The notes under the pieces are model-generated. The model ran no database searches. It was not told where the DNA came from and saw only the letters and a list, made by a program, of their open reading frames with translations. 62,564 nt of DNA from contig NZ_AUFG01000022.1 in the NCBI RefSeq assembly GCF_000426385.1, forward strand, positions 1 through 62,564. Direction: 5' to 3'. This stretch comes from Arsenicicoccus bolidensis DSM 15745. Its GTDB lineage: Bacteria; Actinomycetota; Actinomycetes; Actinomycetales; Dermatophilaceae. A program made the translations under genes and the position numbers. This document shows, one piece after another, positions 1-11,101 of this stretch; within the stretch, counting starts at the first letter, position 1, and every line of letters begins with the position of its first letter.

Positions 1-887
1 ACGATGCCGCCGAGGGCGCCGCACTCCTGGCCGATGGCGAGGGTGTCGACGAGGCGGGGCTGCAGGGACAGCGCGGCCTCCTGCAGGTCGTTGTGCATGG
101 CCTGGCCCACGGCGACGGCGTCGCCGGAGAGCAGGGCGGTCATCATCGCGGTGGAGACCTCGAGCTCGGGCTGCCGGTGAGCCTGCGAGGCCGGCCCGGC
201 GGGCTCGTCCTGCTGGTCCGACGGAGCCGACGGAGCCGACGGAGCCGACGGAGCCGACGGAGCCGACCCGCTCGCCGGCACGGCCACGTCCTCGCCCCGC
301 TCGGCGCGCAGCCGGTCGAGCTCGGCGAACACCCGCGGCGTCGAGAGCCCCTCGTCGCTGAACGCGAAGACCCAGTGATAGCTGCCGCGCGCCATGGCCG
401 GCGCCAGCTCGTCGCCGCGCCCCGTGCCGATGGCCGTGCCCCCCAGCACCGAGAACGGCACGTCCGCCCCGAGGCCCGCGGCCAGCCGGTGCAGCTCGGT
501 GCGGCTGAGCCCCACGCCCCACAGCGCGTCGGCGGCGACGAGGGCCGCGGCGCCGTCGGCCGACCCGCCCGCCATACCCCCGGCCACGGGGATGTCCTTG
601 GCGATCGAGATGGCGACGGGCCCCGCCTCGGGGTGCCCCTCGCCGACCGCGATCACGGCGCGCCAGGCGAGGTTGGACTCGTCGGTGGGCACGTGCTCGG
701 CGTCGCGCCCGGCCACGGTCAGCGAGCAGCGGCGGGCGCGGCGGACGGTGACGTCGTCATACAGGCTCACGGCCTGAAAGACCGTCGCCAGGGCGTGGTA
801 GCCCGAGGCGTCGCGCGGACCGACCAACAGCTCGAGGTTGACCTTGGCTGCGGCGCGCACGGTGACGGCTTCGGGCAGGGACGGCAT
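1..887 (-). CDS. ispE: 4-diphosphocytidyl-2-C-methyl-D-erythritol kinase (partial, 3' end off the window)
   Basis: GHMP kinase of the MEP isoprenoid pathway; it phosphorylates CDP-methylerythritol in the cytoplasm. About 295 codons are visible and the C-terminus lies beyond base 1. The ATG at 887 gives a normal N-terminus with the substrate-site stretch AAAKVNLEL. The GHMP ATP-binding motif PVAGGMAGGSADGAAAL follows near residue 100. The order metG-tatD-rsmA-ispE is classic for actinobacteria. Odd: between the kinase halves there is a linker of repeated Ser-Ala-Pro triplets encoded by a 9-base tandem repeat (219-267), which makes the protein longer than usual. The family call is firm; the function of the linker is unknown. 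Confidence 0.93.
   Translation of the reverse strand, partial: MPSLPEAVTVRAAAKVNLELLVGPRDASGYHALATVFQAVSLYDDVTVRRARRCSLTVAGRDAEHVPTDESNLAWRAVIAVGEGHPEAGPVAISIAKDIPVAGGMAGGSADGAAALVAADALWGVGLSRTELHRLAAGLGADVPFSVLGGTAIGTGRGDELAPAMARGSYHWVFAFSDEGLSTPRVFAELDRLRAERGEDVAVPASGSAPSAPSAPSAPSAPSDQQDEPAGPASQAHRQPELEVSTAMMTALLSGDAVAVGQAMHNDLQEAALSLQPRLVDTLAIGQECGALGGI
219..267. repeat. 9-base tandem repeat inside ispE
   Basis: About five head-to-tail copies of the unit GACGGAGCC. On the coding (minus) strand they encode repeated Ser-Ala-Pro. The unit length is a multiple of three, so copy-number change would keep the frame. The repeat lies in a linker, not in a recognised kinase motif. Confidence 0.85.
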
Positions 888-935
888 GTCTCGCACCCTA
901 CCCACACCCGGGCCGGACGCGCAGGTGACGGCGGA

Positions 936-1814
936 TCACGCGGGGACCGTGAAGGCGGCCGCCGCGATGCGGGTGAACGCCTCGATGTCGAGCGCCTCGC
1001 CGCGGGCCTGGGGGTCGACGCCGGCGGCGCGCAGGATCGCCTCGGAGCGCGCCGTCGAGCCGGCCCACCCGCCGAGGGCCGCGCGCAGCGTCTTGCGGCG
1101 CTGCAGGAAGGCCGCGTCGATCACGCGGAACACGTCCCTGCGCTCGGGCTGGTCGCCCTCGATGACCGGCGTCGGGCGGCGGACCAGCTCGACCAGGCCG
1201 CTGTCGACATTGGGGGCGGGCCAGAAGACCGTGCGGCCGACGGTGCCGACGAGGCGGACGTCGGCGTACCAGGACGCCTTGAGCGAGGGGACGCCGAAGG
1301 TCTTGGACCCCGGCCCGGCCGCGAGACGCTCGGCGACCTCGAGCTGCACCATGACGAGCACGCGCTCGAGCGTCGGGAAGGCCTCGAGGAAGCTCAGGAC
1401 CACGGGCACCGACACGTTGTAGGGCAGGTTGGCCACGAGCGCCGTCGGCTGCGGGTCGGGCAGCGACCGGACCGTGAGGGCGTCGGCCTGCACCAGCGAG
1501 AGCTTGTGCGCGACAGCGGGGTTGGTGGCGGCGACGGTGTCCGGCAGGGCCGCGGCGAGCGCCGGGTCGACCTCGATCGCGACGACCTGGCGCACCTCGG
1601 GCAGCAGCGCGAGGGTCAGCGACCCGAGGCCCGGCCCGACCTCGACGACGACGTCGTCCGGCCCCACCCCGGCGAGCCGCACGATGCGCCGGACGGTGTT
1701 GGCGTCGAGCACGAAGTTCTGGCCCCACTGCTTGGTGGGGCGCACCCCGAGCCGGGTGGCGAGCTCGCGGATCTGGGCCGGCCCGAGCAGGCCGGAGGCG
1801 GGGGCGTCGGTCAC
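936..1814 (-). CDS. rsmA: 16S rRNA (adenine1518-N6/adenine1519-N6)-dimethyltransferase RsmA/KsgA
   Basis: Dimethylates the two adjacent adenines in the 3'-terminal hairpin of 16S rRNA during 30S maturation. 292 residues. Near the N-terminus the protein reads [10 protein letters not shown], the family signature. SAM-binding [12 protein letters not shown] follows, and the catalytic motif [10 protein letters not shown] (the NLPY type) is present. The GTG start at 1814 shares four bases with the tatD stop, so the two are probably translationally coupled. The open frame continues upstream into tatD, but that part is a shadow of TatD. Confidence 0.95.
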   Translation of the reverse strand: MTDAPASGLLGPAQIRELATRLGVRPTKQWGQNFVLDANTVRRIVRLAGVGPDDVVVEVGPGLGSLTLALLPEVRQVVAIEVDPALAAALPDTVAATNPAVAHKLSLVQADALTVRSLPDPQPTALVANLPYNVSVPVVLSFLEAFPTLERVLVMVQLEVAERLAAGPGSKTFGVPSLKASWYADVRLVGTVGRTVFWPAPNVDSGLVELVRRPTPVIEGDQPERRDVFRVIDAAFLQRRKTLRAALGGWAGSTARSEAILRAAGVDPQARGEALDIEAFTRIAAAAFTVPA

Positions 1815-2680
1815 GACCAGCCTCCGTAGATGCGCTCGGCGTTGTCCGACACGGCGCGGCACAGGGTCGGCACGTCGACGTTGAGCGTGGTCGCCATCGA
1901 GCGGAGCGTGACCGGGACGAGGTAGGGCGCGTTGGTCGCGCCGCGGTGCGGGTGCGGCGTGAGGTAGGGCGCGTCGGTCTCGACCAGCACCTGCGACAGC
2001 GGCACGATCGACAGGGCGTCGCGCAACGACTTGGCGGACTTGAAGGTCACGGTCCCCGCGAACGACAGGTAGTAGCCGCGCTCGACGCACTCGCGCGCCA
2101 TCGTGATGTCGCCGGAGAAGCAGTGCATCACCGTCACCGGCGGCGCGCCCTCCTCGGCGAGGATCCGCAGCACGTCCTCGTGGCTGTCGCGGTCGTGGAT
2201 CTGCAGCGCCTTGCCGAGCCGCTTGGCGAGATCGATGTGCCAGCGGAAGGACTCGTGCTGCACGCCCTGCCCCTCCGGGCCCGTGCGGAAGTAGTCGAGC
2301 CCCGTCTCGCCCACCACCCGCACCCGCGGGTGCTGAGCCAGTCGCTCGATCTCGGCGTATGCCGAAGCCAGGTCGCCCCGCGCCGCGAGGGGCGGGACCT
2401 CGTTGGGGTGCAGCGCGACGCCACCGATGACCGCGGGGTGGGTCACCGCGGTCTCGACCGTCCAGCGTGCCGCCGCGAGGTCGCACCCGATCTGCACGAT
2501 GCGGTCGACGCCGACGCTGCGCGCCTGGCGGATCACCTCGGTGAGGTCGGGGCGGTCGCCGCCGTCGCGGGCGATGTCGACGTGCGTGTGGTTGTCGACG
2601 ACGGGCAGCGGCAGCGGGTCGGGCAGGGGCGGCGGGGCGCCGCGGTCCTGCCCGGCGCCGTGACCGCTGCCGTCCGTCAT
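1811..2680 (-). CDS. tatD: TatD family metal-dependent hydrolase (DNase)
   Basis: Amidohydrolase-fold metal-dependent deoxyribonuclease of 289 residues. Visible metal-site motifs, in order, are DNHTHVDI (HxH) near residue 30, [23 protein letters not shown] and ETDAPYLTP. An extended Gly/Pro-rich N-terminus precedes the first motif. ATGA overlap with metG upstream and GTGA overlap with rsmA downstream indicate one operon. In many actinobacteria a resuscitation-promoting factor gene sits between tatD and rsmA; it is absent here. Confidence 0.93.
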   Translation of the reverse strand: MTDGSGHGAGQDRGAPPPLPDPLPLPVVDNHTHVDIARDGGDRPDLTEVIRQARSVGVDRIVQIGCDLAAARWTVETAVTHPAVIGGVALHPNEVPPLAARGDLASAYAEIERLAQHPRVRVVGETGLDYFRTGPEGQGVQHESFRWHIDLAKRLGKALQIHDRDSHEDVLRILAEEGAPPVTVMHCFSGDITMARECVERGYYLSFAGTVTFKSAKSLRDALSIVPLSQVLVETDAPYLTPHPHRGATNAPYLVPVTLRSMATTLNVDVPTLCRAVSDNAERIYGGWS

Positions 2681-4593
2681 GCCTGGGCCCCGCCCTGCGC
2701 CGGGGCGGCCGCGACGTCACCGGTCGCGTCGGCGGCGGTCGTGTCGGCGCCGGAGGCGCCCGTCATACGGGCCATCTCCTCCTCGACCACGCAGGGGTCG
2801 AGCTTGACGAAGACCGGGGTGGGCTTGGCCACCGGGGCGCCGACCGTGACAGGACGCCGCTCCCAGCGCGGGGTCGAGGAGTACTCGCCCGTGATGATCG
2901 GGTAGACGCGGAGCTCGTCGGAGGCGATCGAGGGGTCGACCGCCGCCGTGGTGACCGGCCCGAGGTCCTCGACGTGCTCGATCCGCGGCATGGGCATGAA
3001 CTCGCCCTCGCCGCCGAAGGTCGCCCACACGCGGTTGGACGCGTGCGGCAGGAACGGCGCGAGGATCGTGTTGCAGTCGTGGACGCACTGGGCCAGCGTG
3101 TGCAGGACGGTCCCGAGGCGCTCGCGCTGGTCCTCGCCCTTGAGCTTGAACGGCTCGGTCCGCGAGACATAGGTGTTGACCTCGCCGACGATCCGCATGG
3201 CCTCGGCGATGCCGGCCTTCTGGCGGTGGTGGGCGATGAGGTCCCCGACCGTGTCGAACCCGCGCGCGACCTCGTCGAGGATCTCCTGGTCGACCGGCTC
3301 CAGCGGCCCCGGCGCCGGGATCTCGCCGAAGCTCTTGGCGATCATGCTGGCCGTGCGGTTGACCAGGTTGCCCCAGCCGGCGACGAGCTCGGAGTTGGTG
3401 CGCTGCACGAACTCCGCCCAGGTGAAGTCGCTGTCCTGGTTCTCCGGGCCGGCGGCGCAGATGAAGTAGCGCAGCGCGTCCGGCTGGTAGCGGCTGAGCA
3501 TGTCCCCGACGTAGATCACGACGCCGCGCGAGGACGAGAACTGCTTGCCCTCCATCGTCATGAACTCGCTGGCGACGACCTCGGTGGGGAGGGTGGGGGT
3601 GCCGAACACGCCGGGCTCGCCGCCCTTGGCGCCCCGACCGGCGTAGGCCAGCAGCTCGGCCGGCCAGATCTGGGAGTGGAAGGTGATGTTGTCCTTGCCC
3701 TGGAAGTAGTAGGAGCGGGCGTCGGACTCCTCGCTCCACCACTCGCGCCAGCGCTCCTCGTCGCCCACGCGCCGCGCCCACTCGATGCTCGCCGACAGGT
3801 AGCCGATGACCGCGTCGAACCAGACGTAGAGCCGCTTGGTGCGCTGGTCGCGCCAGCCGTCCAGCGGCACCGGGATGCCCCAGTCGATGTCGCGCGTCAT
3901 CGCGCGGGGACGGACGTCCTTGAGGAGGTTCTGGGAGAACTTGATGACGTTGGGGCGCCAGGTGCCGGTCGCCTCGCGGTCGTCGAGCCAGACCTTGAGC
4001 GCCTCGGCCAGCGACGGCAGGTCGAGGAAGAAGTGCTGCGTCTCCACGAACTGCGGCGTCTCGCCGTTGATCTTGGACCGCGGGTCGATCAGCTCGGTCG
4101 GGTCGAGCTGGTTGCCGCAGTTGTCGCACTGGTCGCCCCGCGCGTCGGGGAAGCCGCAGATCGGGCAGGTGCCCTCGACGTAGCGGTCGGGCAGGGTGCG
4201 GCCCGTGCTCGGGGAGATCGCGCCCTTGGTGGTCTCCTCGACCATGTAGCCGTTGGCGTGGCAGACGCGGAACAGCTCCTGCACGACGGAGTAGTGGTTG
4301 CGCGTCGTGGTGCGGGTGAACAGGTCGTAGGACAGGCCCAGGTCGACGAGGTCCTGCACGATGACCGCGTTGTTCTTGTCGGCCAGCTCCTGCGCCGTGA
4401 CCCCGGCGTTGTCGGCGGCCACCAGGATCGGGGTGCCGTGCTCGTCGGTGCCGGACACCATCAGCACGTCGTGGCCCGCCATCCGCATGTAGCGGCTGAA
4501 GACGTCGGAGGGGACACCGAAGCCCGCGACGTGACCGATGTGACGGGGGCCGTTGGCGTACGGCCAGGCAACTGCTGACAGGACCTTGCTCAT
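2677..4593 (-). CDS. metG: methionyl-tRNA synthetase
   Basis: Class I aminoacyl-tRNA synthetase charging tRNA-Met in the cytoplasm; 638 residues from the ATG at 4593. The HIGH-type motif [11 protein letters not shown] is at residues 11-21, the KMSKS-type motif appears as KQFSSSRG near residue 350, and a zinc knuckle ([18 protein letters not shown]) lies between them. The C-terminus ends in a short Ala/Thr-rich tail with no tRNA-binding (Trbp111-like) domain. The frame is open upstream of 4593, but [15 protein letters not shown] is the expected N-terminus. The stop overlaps the start of tatD. Confidence 0.97.
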   Translation of the reverse strand: MSKVLSAVAWPYANGPRHIGHVAGFGVPSDVFSRYMRMAGHDVLMVSGTDEHGTPILVAADNAGVTAQELADKNNAVIVQDLVDLGLSYDLFTRTTTRNHYSVVQELFRVCHANGYMVEETTKGAISPSTGRTLPDRYVEGTCPICGFPDARGDQCDNCGNQLDPTELIDPRSKINGETPQFVETQHFFLDLPSLAEALKVWLDDREATGTWRPNVIKFSQNLLKDVRPRAMTRDIDWGIPVPLDGWRDQRTKRLYVWFDAVIGYLSASIEWARRVGDEERWREWWSEESDARSYYFQGKDNITFHSQIWPAELLAYAGRGAKGGEPGVFGTPTLPTEVVASEFMTMEGKQFSSSRGVVIYVGDMLSRYQPDALRYFICAAGPENQDSDFTWAEFVQRTNSELVAGWGNLVNRTASMIAKSFGEIPAPGPLEPVDQEILDEVARGFDTVGDLIAHHRQKAGIAEAMRIVGEVNTYVSRTEPFKLKGEDQRERLGTVLHTLAQCVHDCNTILAPFLPHASNRVWATFGGEGEFMPMPRIEHVEDLGPVTTAAVDPSIASDELRVYPIITGEYSSTPRWERRPVTVGAPVAKPTPVFVKLDPCVVEEEMARMTGASGADTTAADATGDVAAAPAQGGAQA

Positions 4594-4677
4594 GAGGCAC
4601 GAGTCTAGTGGTCGCGCCGGTGCCGCTCTCACCGTCGCCCGCTGGTCAGGACCCATGCGTGGGGCCGGGGCGGGACG

Positions 4678-5148
4678 TCATACGGGCTGGTCGGTCTGAT
4701 CCCCGGCCAGCCGGGCGACCAGGTCGATCGCCTCCTCGTAGCCCGCGATCCCGTGGCCGGCGATCTGCGCGGCGGCGACCTGCTCGACGTAGGAGTGGTG
4801 GCGGAACTCCTCGCGCGCGTGGATGTCGCTGATGTGCACCTCGATGACCGGCGCCTCGACCGTCTCGAGGGCGTCGCGCAGGGCCACGCTCGTGTGGGTG
4901 TAGCCGCCCGCGTTGATGATCAGCCCGATGCAGCTCGTGCGGAGCTCGTGGACCCAGTCGATGAGGACGCCCTCGTGGTTGGACTGGCGGCAGTCGGCGA
5001 CCAGGCCGTATGACGCTGCCCGCTCCTCGCACCGCCGCTCGACGTCGGCGAGGGTGTCGCGGCCGTAGACCTCGGGGTTGCGGGTGCCGAGGAGGTTGAG
5101 GTTGGGGCCGTTGAGCACCGCGACGACGGACCTGCCCGAGGTAGTCAC
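4678..5148 (-). CDS. aroQ: type II 3-dehydroquinate dehydratase
   Basis: Third step of the shikimate pathway (3-dehydroquinate to 3-dehydroshikimate), dodecameric type II enzyme. Motifs: [15 protein letters not shown] with the catalytic-loop Arg, then [21 protein letters not shown], and [17 protein letters not shown] near the C-terminus. I chose the GTG at 5148 (156 residues), which matches the family length. An ATG at 5205 would add 19 residues, but those codons lie largely in an intergenic hairpin repeat (5132-5194), so the upstream start looks artificial. The first codons of the shorter form still fall in that hairpin's arm. The enzyme call is firm, the start uncertain. Confidence 0.9.
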   Translation of the reverse strand: MTTSGRSVVAVLNGPNLNLLGTRNPEVYGRDTLADVERRCEERAASYGLVADCRQSNHEGVLIDWVHELRTSCIGLIINAGGYTHTSVALRDALETVEAPVIEVHISDIHAREEFRHHSYVEQVAAAQIAGHGIAGYEEAIDLVARLAGDQTDQPV

Positions 5149-5194
5149 GTCAGCCTGGGGTGCGAAGGCCGGTCGATGTGACTGCCTCGGGTAG
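5132..5194. repeat. 63-base hairpin repeat, family 1, copy a (overlaps aroQ start)
   Basis: Imperfect palindrome with 20-base arms (5132-5151 and 5175-5194) around a 23-base centre. On the plus-strand transcript the three non-Watson-Crick positions become G-U pairs, so all 20 could pair. It aligns without gaps to the reverse complement of 59062-59124 (46 of 63 positions identical by hand). The arms cover the first codons of aroQ. Confidence 0.7.
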
Positions 5195-5451
5195 GTCTGG
5201 TCCATGGGCGCAACCGTAGTCCGCCGAGCGGCAGCCGGCACGAGCGGGCGAGGGGCGAGGGCGCGCCGCACGTGCTGCCCTGCGGGTCGGGTTGTGCACC
5301 GGCCAGGACGGCCTGCGCCAGCGGTGTCGACCGTCGTCCGTGGCGCCGCACCTCCCCGGTGGGTCCGGCCGGTGTCCGTGGTGAGCTGCAGCATGCCACG
5401 GGCGCTGGCGGCTGCCACCGGCGCTCGCGGGCGCCACCGGCGCCGGAACGC
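5195..5451. other. intergenic stretch without a recognisable gene
   Basis: This is the space between aroQ and the end of sdhB. Open frames exist on both strands, but their translations are low-complexity Arg/Pro/Ala sequence with no motif, typical of spurious frames in GC-rich DNA. No clear promoter was identified, although aroQ must be expressed from here or from further upstream. Confidence 0.5.
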
Positions 5452-5494
5452 CGACGGCCCGCCGCTCCCCCGGCAGGGGGAGGACGGGCCGTCG
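5452..5494 (-). terminator. probable terminator downstream of sdhB
   Basis: Hairpin with outer arms CGACGGCCCG / CGGGCCGTCG and inner arms CTCCCCC / GGGGGAG around the loop GGCA. It sits about 70 bases past the sdhB stop. No U-tract follows, as is common in high-GC actinobacteria. Confidence 0.65.
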
Positions 5495-5561
5495 GGCGTG
5501 TGCCGTCCCGGTGGCTACCGGGGGGACGACGCACGCGGTGGTGCGGGTGCGGCGCGCGTGG

Positions 5562-6301
5562 TCAGCGCTTGCCGCCCTTGCTCTTGCGGAAGTCCGCGTT
5601 GAGCGTCGAGATGACATCCTGCGGGATCTCCTTGGGACAGGCCGCGGAGCACTCGCCAATGTTGGTGCAGCCGCCGAAGCCCTCGGCGTCGTGCTGCTTG
5701 ACCATCGCGGCGACGCGGGACCAGCGCTCGGGCTGGCCCTGCGGCAGCTCGCCGAGGTGCGTGACCTTGGCGCCCATGAAGAGCATGCCGGAGGCGTTGG
5801 GGCAGGCCGCGACGCAGGCGCCGCACCCGATGCACGCCGCCGCCTCGAACGCCCGGTCGGCCTTGCGCTTCTGGACCGGCACCGAGTGGGCCTCGGGGGC
5901 CGACCCGGTGTTGGCGCCGATGAAGCCGCCCGCCTGGATGATCCGGTCGAACGCCGAGCGGTCCACGACGAGGTCGCGGATCACGGGGAAGGCCGTGGCG
6001 CGCCACGGCTCCACCGTCAGCTCGGCGCCGTCGGAGAAGGACCGCATGTGCAGCTGGCAGGAGGTGGTGACCTCCGGGCCGTGGGGCTGGCCGTTGATGA
6101 CCACGCCGCACTGCCCGCAGATGCCCTCGCGACAGTCGCTGTCGAAGGCCACCGGCTCCTCGCCGGAGGCGATCAGGGTCTCGTTGAGCACGTCGAGCAC
6201 CTCGAGGAAGGACATGTCCTCGGAGATGTCGTCGAGCTGGTAGGTCGCCAGCGCGCCCTTGGCGGCGGGACCCGCCTGGCGCCAGATCTTCAGGGTGATT
6301 C

Positions 6302-6305
<4 letters not shown>
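5562..6305 (-). CDS. sdhB: succinate dehydrogenase iron-sulfur subunit
   Basis: Electron-transfer subunit of complex II, on the cytoplasmic face of the membrane between SdhA and the cytochrome b subunit. 247 residues from a GTG at 6305 that overlaps the sdhA stop (GTGA). Cys58, Cys63 and Cys66 in [10 protein letters not shown] are the 2Fe-2S ligands, with a fourth Cys downstream. [13 protein letters not shown] and [16 protein letters not shown] supply the 4Fe-4S and 3Fe-4S clusters. Together with the single-polypeptide SdhC this fits a type B, menaquinone-linked enzyme. The longer frame upstream is an SdhA shadow. Confidence 0.95.
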
Positions 6306-8299
<1,994 letters not shown>

Positions 8300-8312
8300 G
8301 GGTCTTCAGGTC

Positions 8313-9044
8313 CTACTTCCCGATGATGCCGAGGACGATGGCCAGCGGCGGCACGGCGAACCCGACGGTGATCACCAGCGCGAGGGCGATCGAGACGAGG
8401 TTGGCGGTGCGGTTGGTCCTCTTGGTGTTGGTGCCGCCCAGCGTCTGGATCGAGCTGTAGATCCCGTGACGCAGGTGCATCCCCAGCGCCACCATGGCGA
8501 GGAGGTAGAGCAGCGTCATCCACCAGGTGCTGAACGCGGCGAACGTCAGCAGGAACGGGCTCTCGTGGCCACCGACCATGAGGTCGGCCTCGGAGTAGCC
8601 GCTGTTGACGTTGATCTTGGCGATCGTGAAGTGCAGCAGGTGCCAGACGATGAAGACGACGAGGGCCACGCCGCCCCAGCGCATCGTGCGGGACGCCAGC
8701 GTCGCGCGGACGGTGCGCTTGACGGCATACCGGTCCTTGCGCGCCGCGTGGGCCCGGCCGGTCAGCTGGATCGCGGCCCAGACGTGCGCCACGACGGCGA
8801 CGAGCAGGGTGAGCCGGAAGATCCACAGGAAGCCCGAGTGCGGGAGGATCGGCATGAACATCGTGCGCAGGTGGTGCGCGTACTCGTCGAAGGCCGCCTG
8901 GCCCGCGAACAGCTTGAGGTTGCCGTACATGTGAAAGAGGACGAAGAACACGAGGTACAGACCCGAGATCGCCATGATGACCTTCATGGTGATGCTGCTG
9001 CGCCGCGACGTGTCCTGCCTCGCGGGAAGTGTCGAAGTAGCCAC
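8313..9044 (-). CDS. sdhC: succinate dehydrogenase cytochrome b subunit
   Basis: Single-polypeptide membrane anchor of type B succinate dehydrogenase, 243 residues, with five predicted hydrophobic helices (roughly residues 19-40, 70-92, 122-142, 165-187 and 210-240). His residues in FHMYGNLK, HSGFLW, HVWAAIQL, WHLLHFTI and LRHGIYSS are candidate ligands for two b haems. It is the first gene of the sdh operon, and the roughly 170 bases upstream presumably hold its promoter, which I could not place. Confidence 0.92.
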   Translation of the reverse strand: MATSTLPARQDTSRRSSITMKVIMAISGLYLVFFVLFHMYGNLKLFAGQAAFDEYAHHLRTMFMPILPHSGFLWIFRLTLLVAVVAHVWAAIQLTGRAHAARKDRYAVKRTVRATLASRTMRWGGVALVVFIVWHLLHFTIAKINVNSGYSEADLMVGGHESPFLLTFAAFSTWWMTLLYLLAMVALGMHLRHGIYSSIQTLGGTNTKRTNRTANLVSIALALVITVGFAVPPLAIVLGIIGK

Positions 9045-9214
9045 GGGTGAAACTTACCCCTTCGCCGCAGCACGGGCCCGACCGGGGCGCGCCCTGATAG
9101 AGCACGGATCGGGAACGATCGCGGTGCACGCTGCGTTTGACGTCTCCCCTGCTTAGGGTGTCCTTCGTGACCCACCTCACCGAGGCCCCGGACGGCAGGT
9201 CTCGCCCCGTGGGA

Positions 9215-10093
9215 CTACCGGTCCGTATTCCGGGCGCGCAGCGCCTCGTCGTAGAGCGCCTTCTTGGCCGCGCCGGTCTGCGCGGCGACCGCGGTGCACG
9301 CGTCCTTGAGGCGCTCGCCGGCGGCCACGCGCTCGAGCACCAGCGCCACCGCGTCCTCGGCCCGCACGGCCACGGCCGGCGCGCCCTCGACGACCACGGT
9401 GATCTCGCCGCGCACCTCGCCGCGCGCCCACTCGACCAGCTCGTCGAGGGGGCCGCGGACGACCTCCTCGTAGGTCTTGGTCAGCTCGCGGCACACCGCC
9501 GCGCGCCGGTCGCCGCCGAAGGCCTCGGCCATGGCCGCGAGGCTGGCGTCGAGCCGGTGCGGGGCCTCGAAGAAGATCATCGTGCGGCGCTCGCCGACGA
9601 GCTCGGCCAGGTGACGGGCGCGCTCCCCGGCCTTGCGGGCGAGGAAGCCCTCGAAGCAGAACCGGTCGACGGGCAGCCCGGACACGGCCAGGGCCATCAG
9701 CACCGCGCTCGGTCCCGGCACGCAGGTCACGCGGACGTCCGCCTCGACCGCGGCCGCCACCAGCCGGTAGCCGGGGTCGGACACCGACGGCATGCCCGCG
9801 TCGGTCACCACGAGCACCCGCTCCCCCGCCTCGAGCCGGGCCAGCAGGTCGGGCGTGCGGGACGCCTCGTTGTGCTCGTGATAGCTGAGGACGGAGCCGC
9901 GCGGCTGGACGCCGAGGGCCGTGCACAGGCGGTGCAGGCGGCGGGTGTCCTCGGCGGCGACGACGTCGGCGTCGGTCAGCTCGGCGGCCAGGCGCGGGGC
10001 GGCGTCGCGCGGGTCGCCGATCGGGGTGGCGGCAAGGACGAGCACCCCGTCCCCGGCGGACCCGGCGGACATGGAGGCGGCGGCGGGCGTCAT
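9215..10093 (-). CDS. rsmI: 16S rRNA (cytidine1402-2'-O)-methyltransferase
   Basis: Tetrapyrrole-methylase-fold enzyme that 2'-O-methylates C1402 in the ribosomal P site. 292 residues from the ATG at 10093. Motifs: [55 protein letters not shown] and [16 protein letters not shown], the SAM-site pattern of the family, then FEAPHRL. The start overlaps the CDF transporter stop by four bases (ATGA). The wide frame upstream is a shadow of the transporter gene. Confidence 0.95.
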   Translation of the reverse strand: MTPAAASMSAGSAGDGVLVLAATPIGDPRDAAPRLAAELTDADVVAAEDTRRLHRLCTALGVQPRGSVLSYHEHNEASRTPDLLARLEAGERVLVVTDAGMPSVSDPGYRLVAAAVEADVRVTCVPGPSAVLMALAVSGLPVDRFCFEGFLARKAGERARHLAELVGERRTMIFFEAPHRLDASLAAMAEAFGGDRRAAVCRELTKTYEEVVRGPLDELVEWARGEVRGEITVVVEGAPAVAVRAEDAVALVLERVAAGERLKDACTAVAAQTGAAKKALYDEALRARNTDR

Positions 10094-11061
10094 ACGAACC
10101 GCTCCCGTCCCAGGTCGGTCCGCCGACCGGGCTCCTCGAGCAGCTCGGGCAGCTCCACCGGCATGCCGTCGTAGGACCGCGGGTCCTCGAGGGGCTCGAG
10201 GTGGATGACGACCCGCAGCTCGGGCATCGTCGCACGCAGGCGCTGCTCGACGTCCTCGGTGAGGTCGTGGCCACGCCGCACGGTCCAGTGGCCGGGCACG
10301 AGCAGGTGCAGCTCGGCGAACTCGTGGTGACCGGACTTGCGGGTGCGCAGCCCGTGGAAGTCGACCTCCTCGGACGCGAACGGCAGCAGGGCCGAGGCGA
10401 TCTCGCGGTGCCGCTCCTCCGGCAGCGCCGTGTCCATCAGGCCACCGACGGACTCGCGCAGCAGGCGCACCCCGGTCAGGACGATGTTGATGCCGACGAG
10501 GAAGGCGACGATCGGGTCCAGGCGCTGCCACCCCGTCAGGGCGACGAGCAGGACGCCCGCCACCACCCCGACGGAGGTCCACACGTCGGTCAGCAGGTGC
10601 TGGCCGTCGGCGCGCAGGGTGATCGAGTCGTGCCTGCGACCGGCCCGCACCAGCACCATCGCCACGAGACCGTTGATCACCGAGGCCACGACCGAGACGG
10701 CCAGGCCGACCCCGACGTTGTCGATCGGCTGCGGGTGCAGGAAGCGCTCGACCGCGGTCACGAGGATCACCGCGGCGGCGACGAAGATCATCAGGCCCTC
10801 GACGGCCGCCGAGAAGTACTCCGCCTTGGCGTGCCCGAAGTGGTGGTCGTCGTCGGCCGGCCGCCCCGCCACCGTGAGGGCGACGAGCGCGACCACGGCG
10901 GCGACGAGGTTGACGATGGACTCGGCGGCGTCCGACAGCAGACCCACGGAGCCGGTGAGCAACCAGGCTCCGGCCTTGAGGGTGATGGTCGCGATGGCCG
11001 CCGCGATCGAGAGCCAGGCGAAACGACGGAGGTCGCGCGTGGGGTCGGCTGCGGGTGTCAC
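10090..11061 (-). CDS. cation diffusion facilitator (CDF) family metal transporter
   Basis: Proton-coupled divalent metal exporter (Zn2+, Fe2+ or Mn2+ typical) in the cytoplasmic membrane; 323 residues from a GTG at 11061. Six hydrophobic segments are visible. TM2 carries [13 protein letters not shown] and TM5 carries [13 protein letters not shown], the two halves of the transport-site pattern. The His-rich loop [16 protein letters not shown] is typical. A cytoplasmic ZT dimerisation domain ([24 protein letters not shown]) follows. The metal cannot be decided from sequence. It shares a transcript with rsmI. Confidence 0.9.
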   Translation of the reverse strand: MTPAADPTRDLRRFAWLSIAAAIATITLKAGAWLLTGSVGLLSDAAESIVNLVAAVVALVALTVAGRPADDDHHFGHAKAEYFSAAVEGLMIFVAAAVILVTAVERFLHPQPIDNVGVGLAVSVVASVINGLVAMVLVRAGRRHDSITLRADGQHLLTDVWTSVGVVAGVLLVALTGWQRLDPIVAFLVGINIVLTGVRLLRESVGGLMDTALPEERHREIASALLPFASEEVDFHGLRTRKSGHHEFAELHLLVPGHWTVRRGHDLTEDVEQRLRATMPELRVVIHLEPLEDPRSYDGMPVELPELLEEPGRRTDLGRERFV

Positions 11062-11088
11062 GCATCGATCATCGCACCCCCGTGCACC

Positions 11089-11094
11089 TACGAT
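11089..11094 (+). promoter_or_regulatory. candidate -10 element of a leaderless promoter for the mannosyltransferase
   Basis: TACGAT sits eight bases before the GTG at 11102, which would make that GTG the transcription start. The space between the two divergent genes is only about 30-40 bases, too short for a normal leader. No convincing -35 hexamer is visible. Confidence 0.4.
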
Positions 11095-11101
11095 GAGGCG
11101 C

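Noticed and set aside
93-1829. Long plus-strand open frame of 578 codons opposite ispE and rsmA
   Set aside because: Translation is Arg/Gly/Ala low complexity and mirrors the real minus-strand genes. Antisense frames of this kind are expected in GC-rich DNA.
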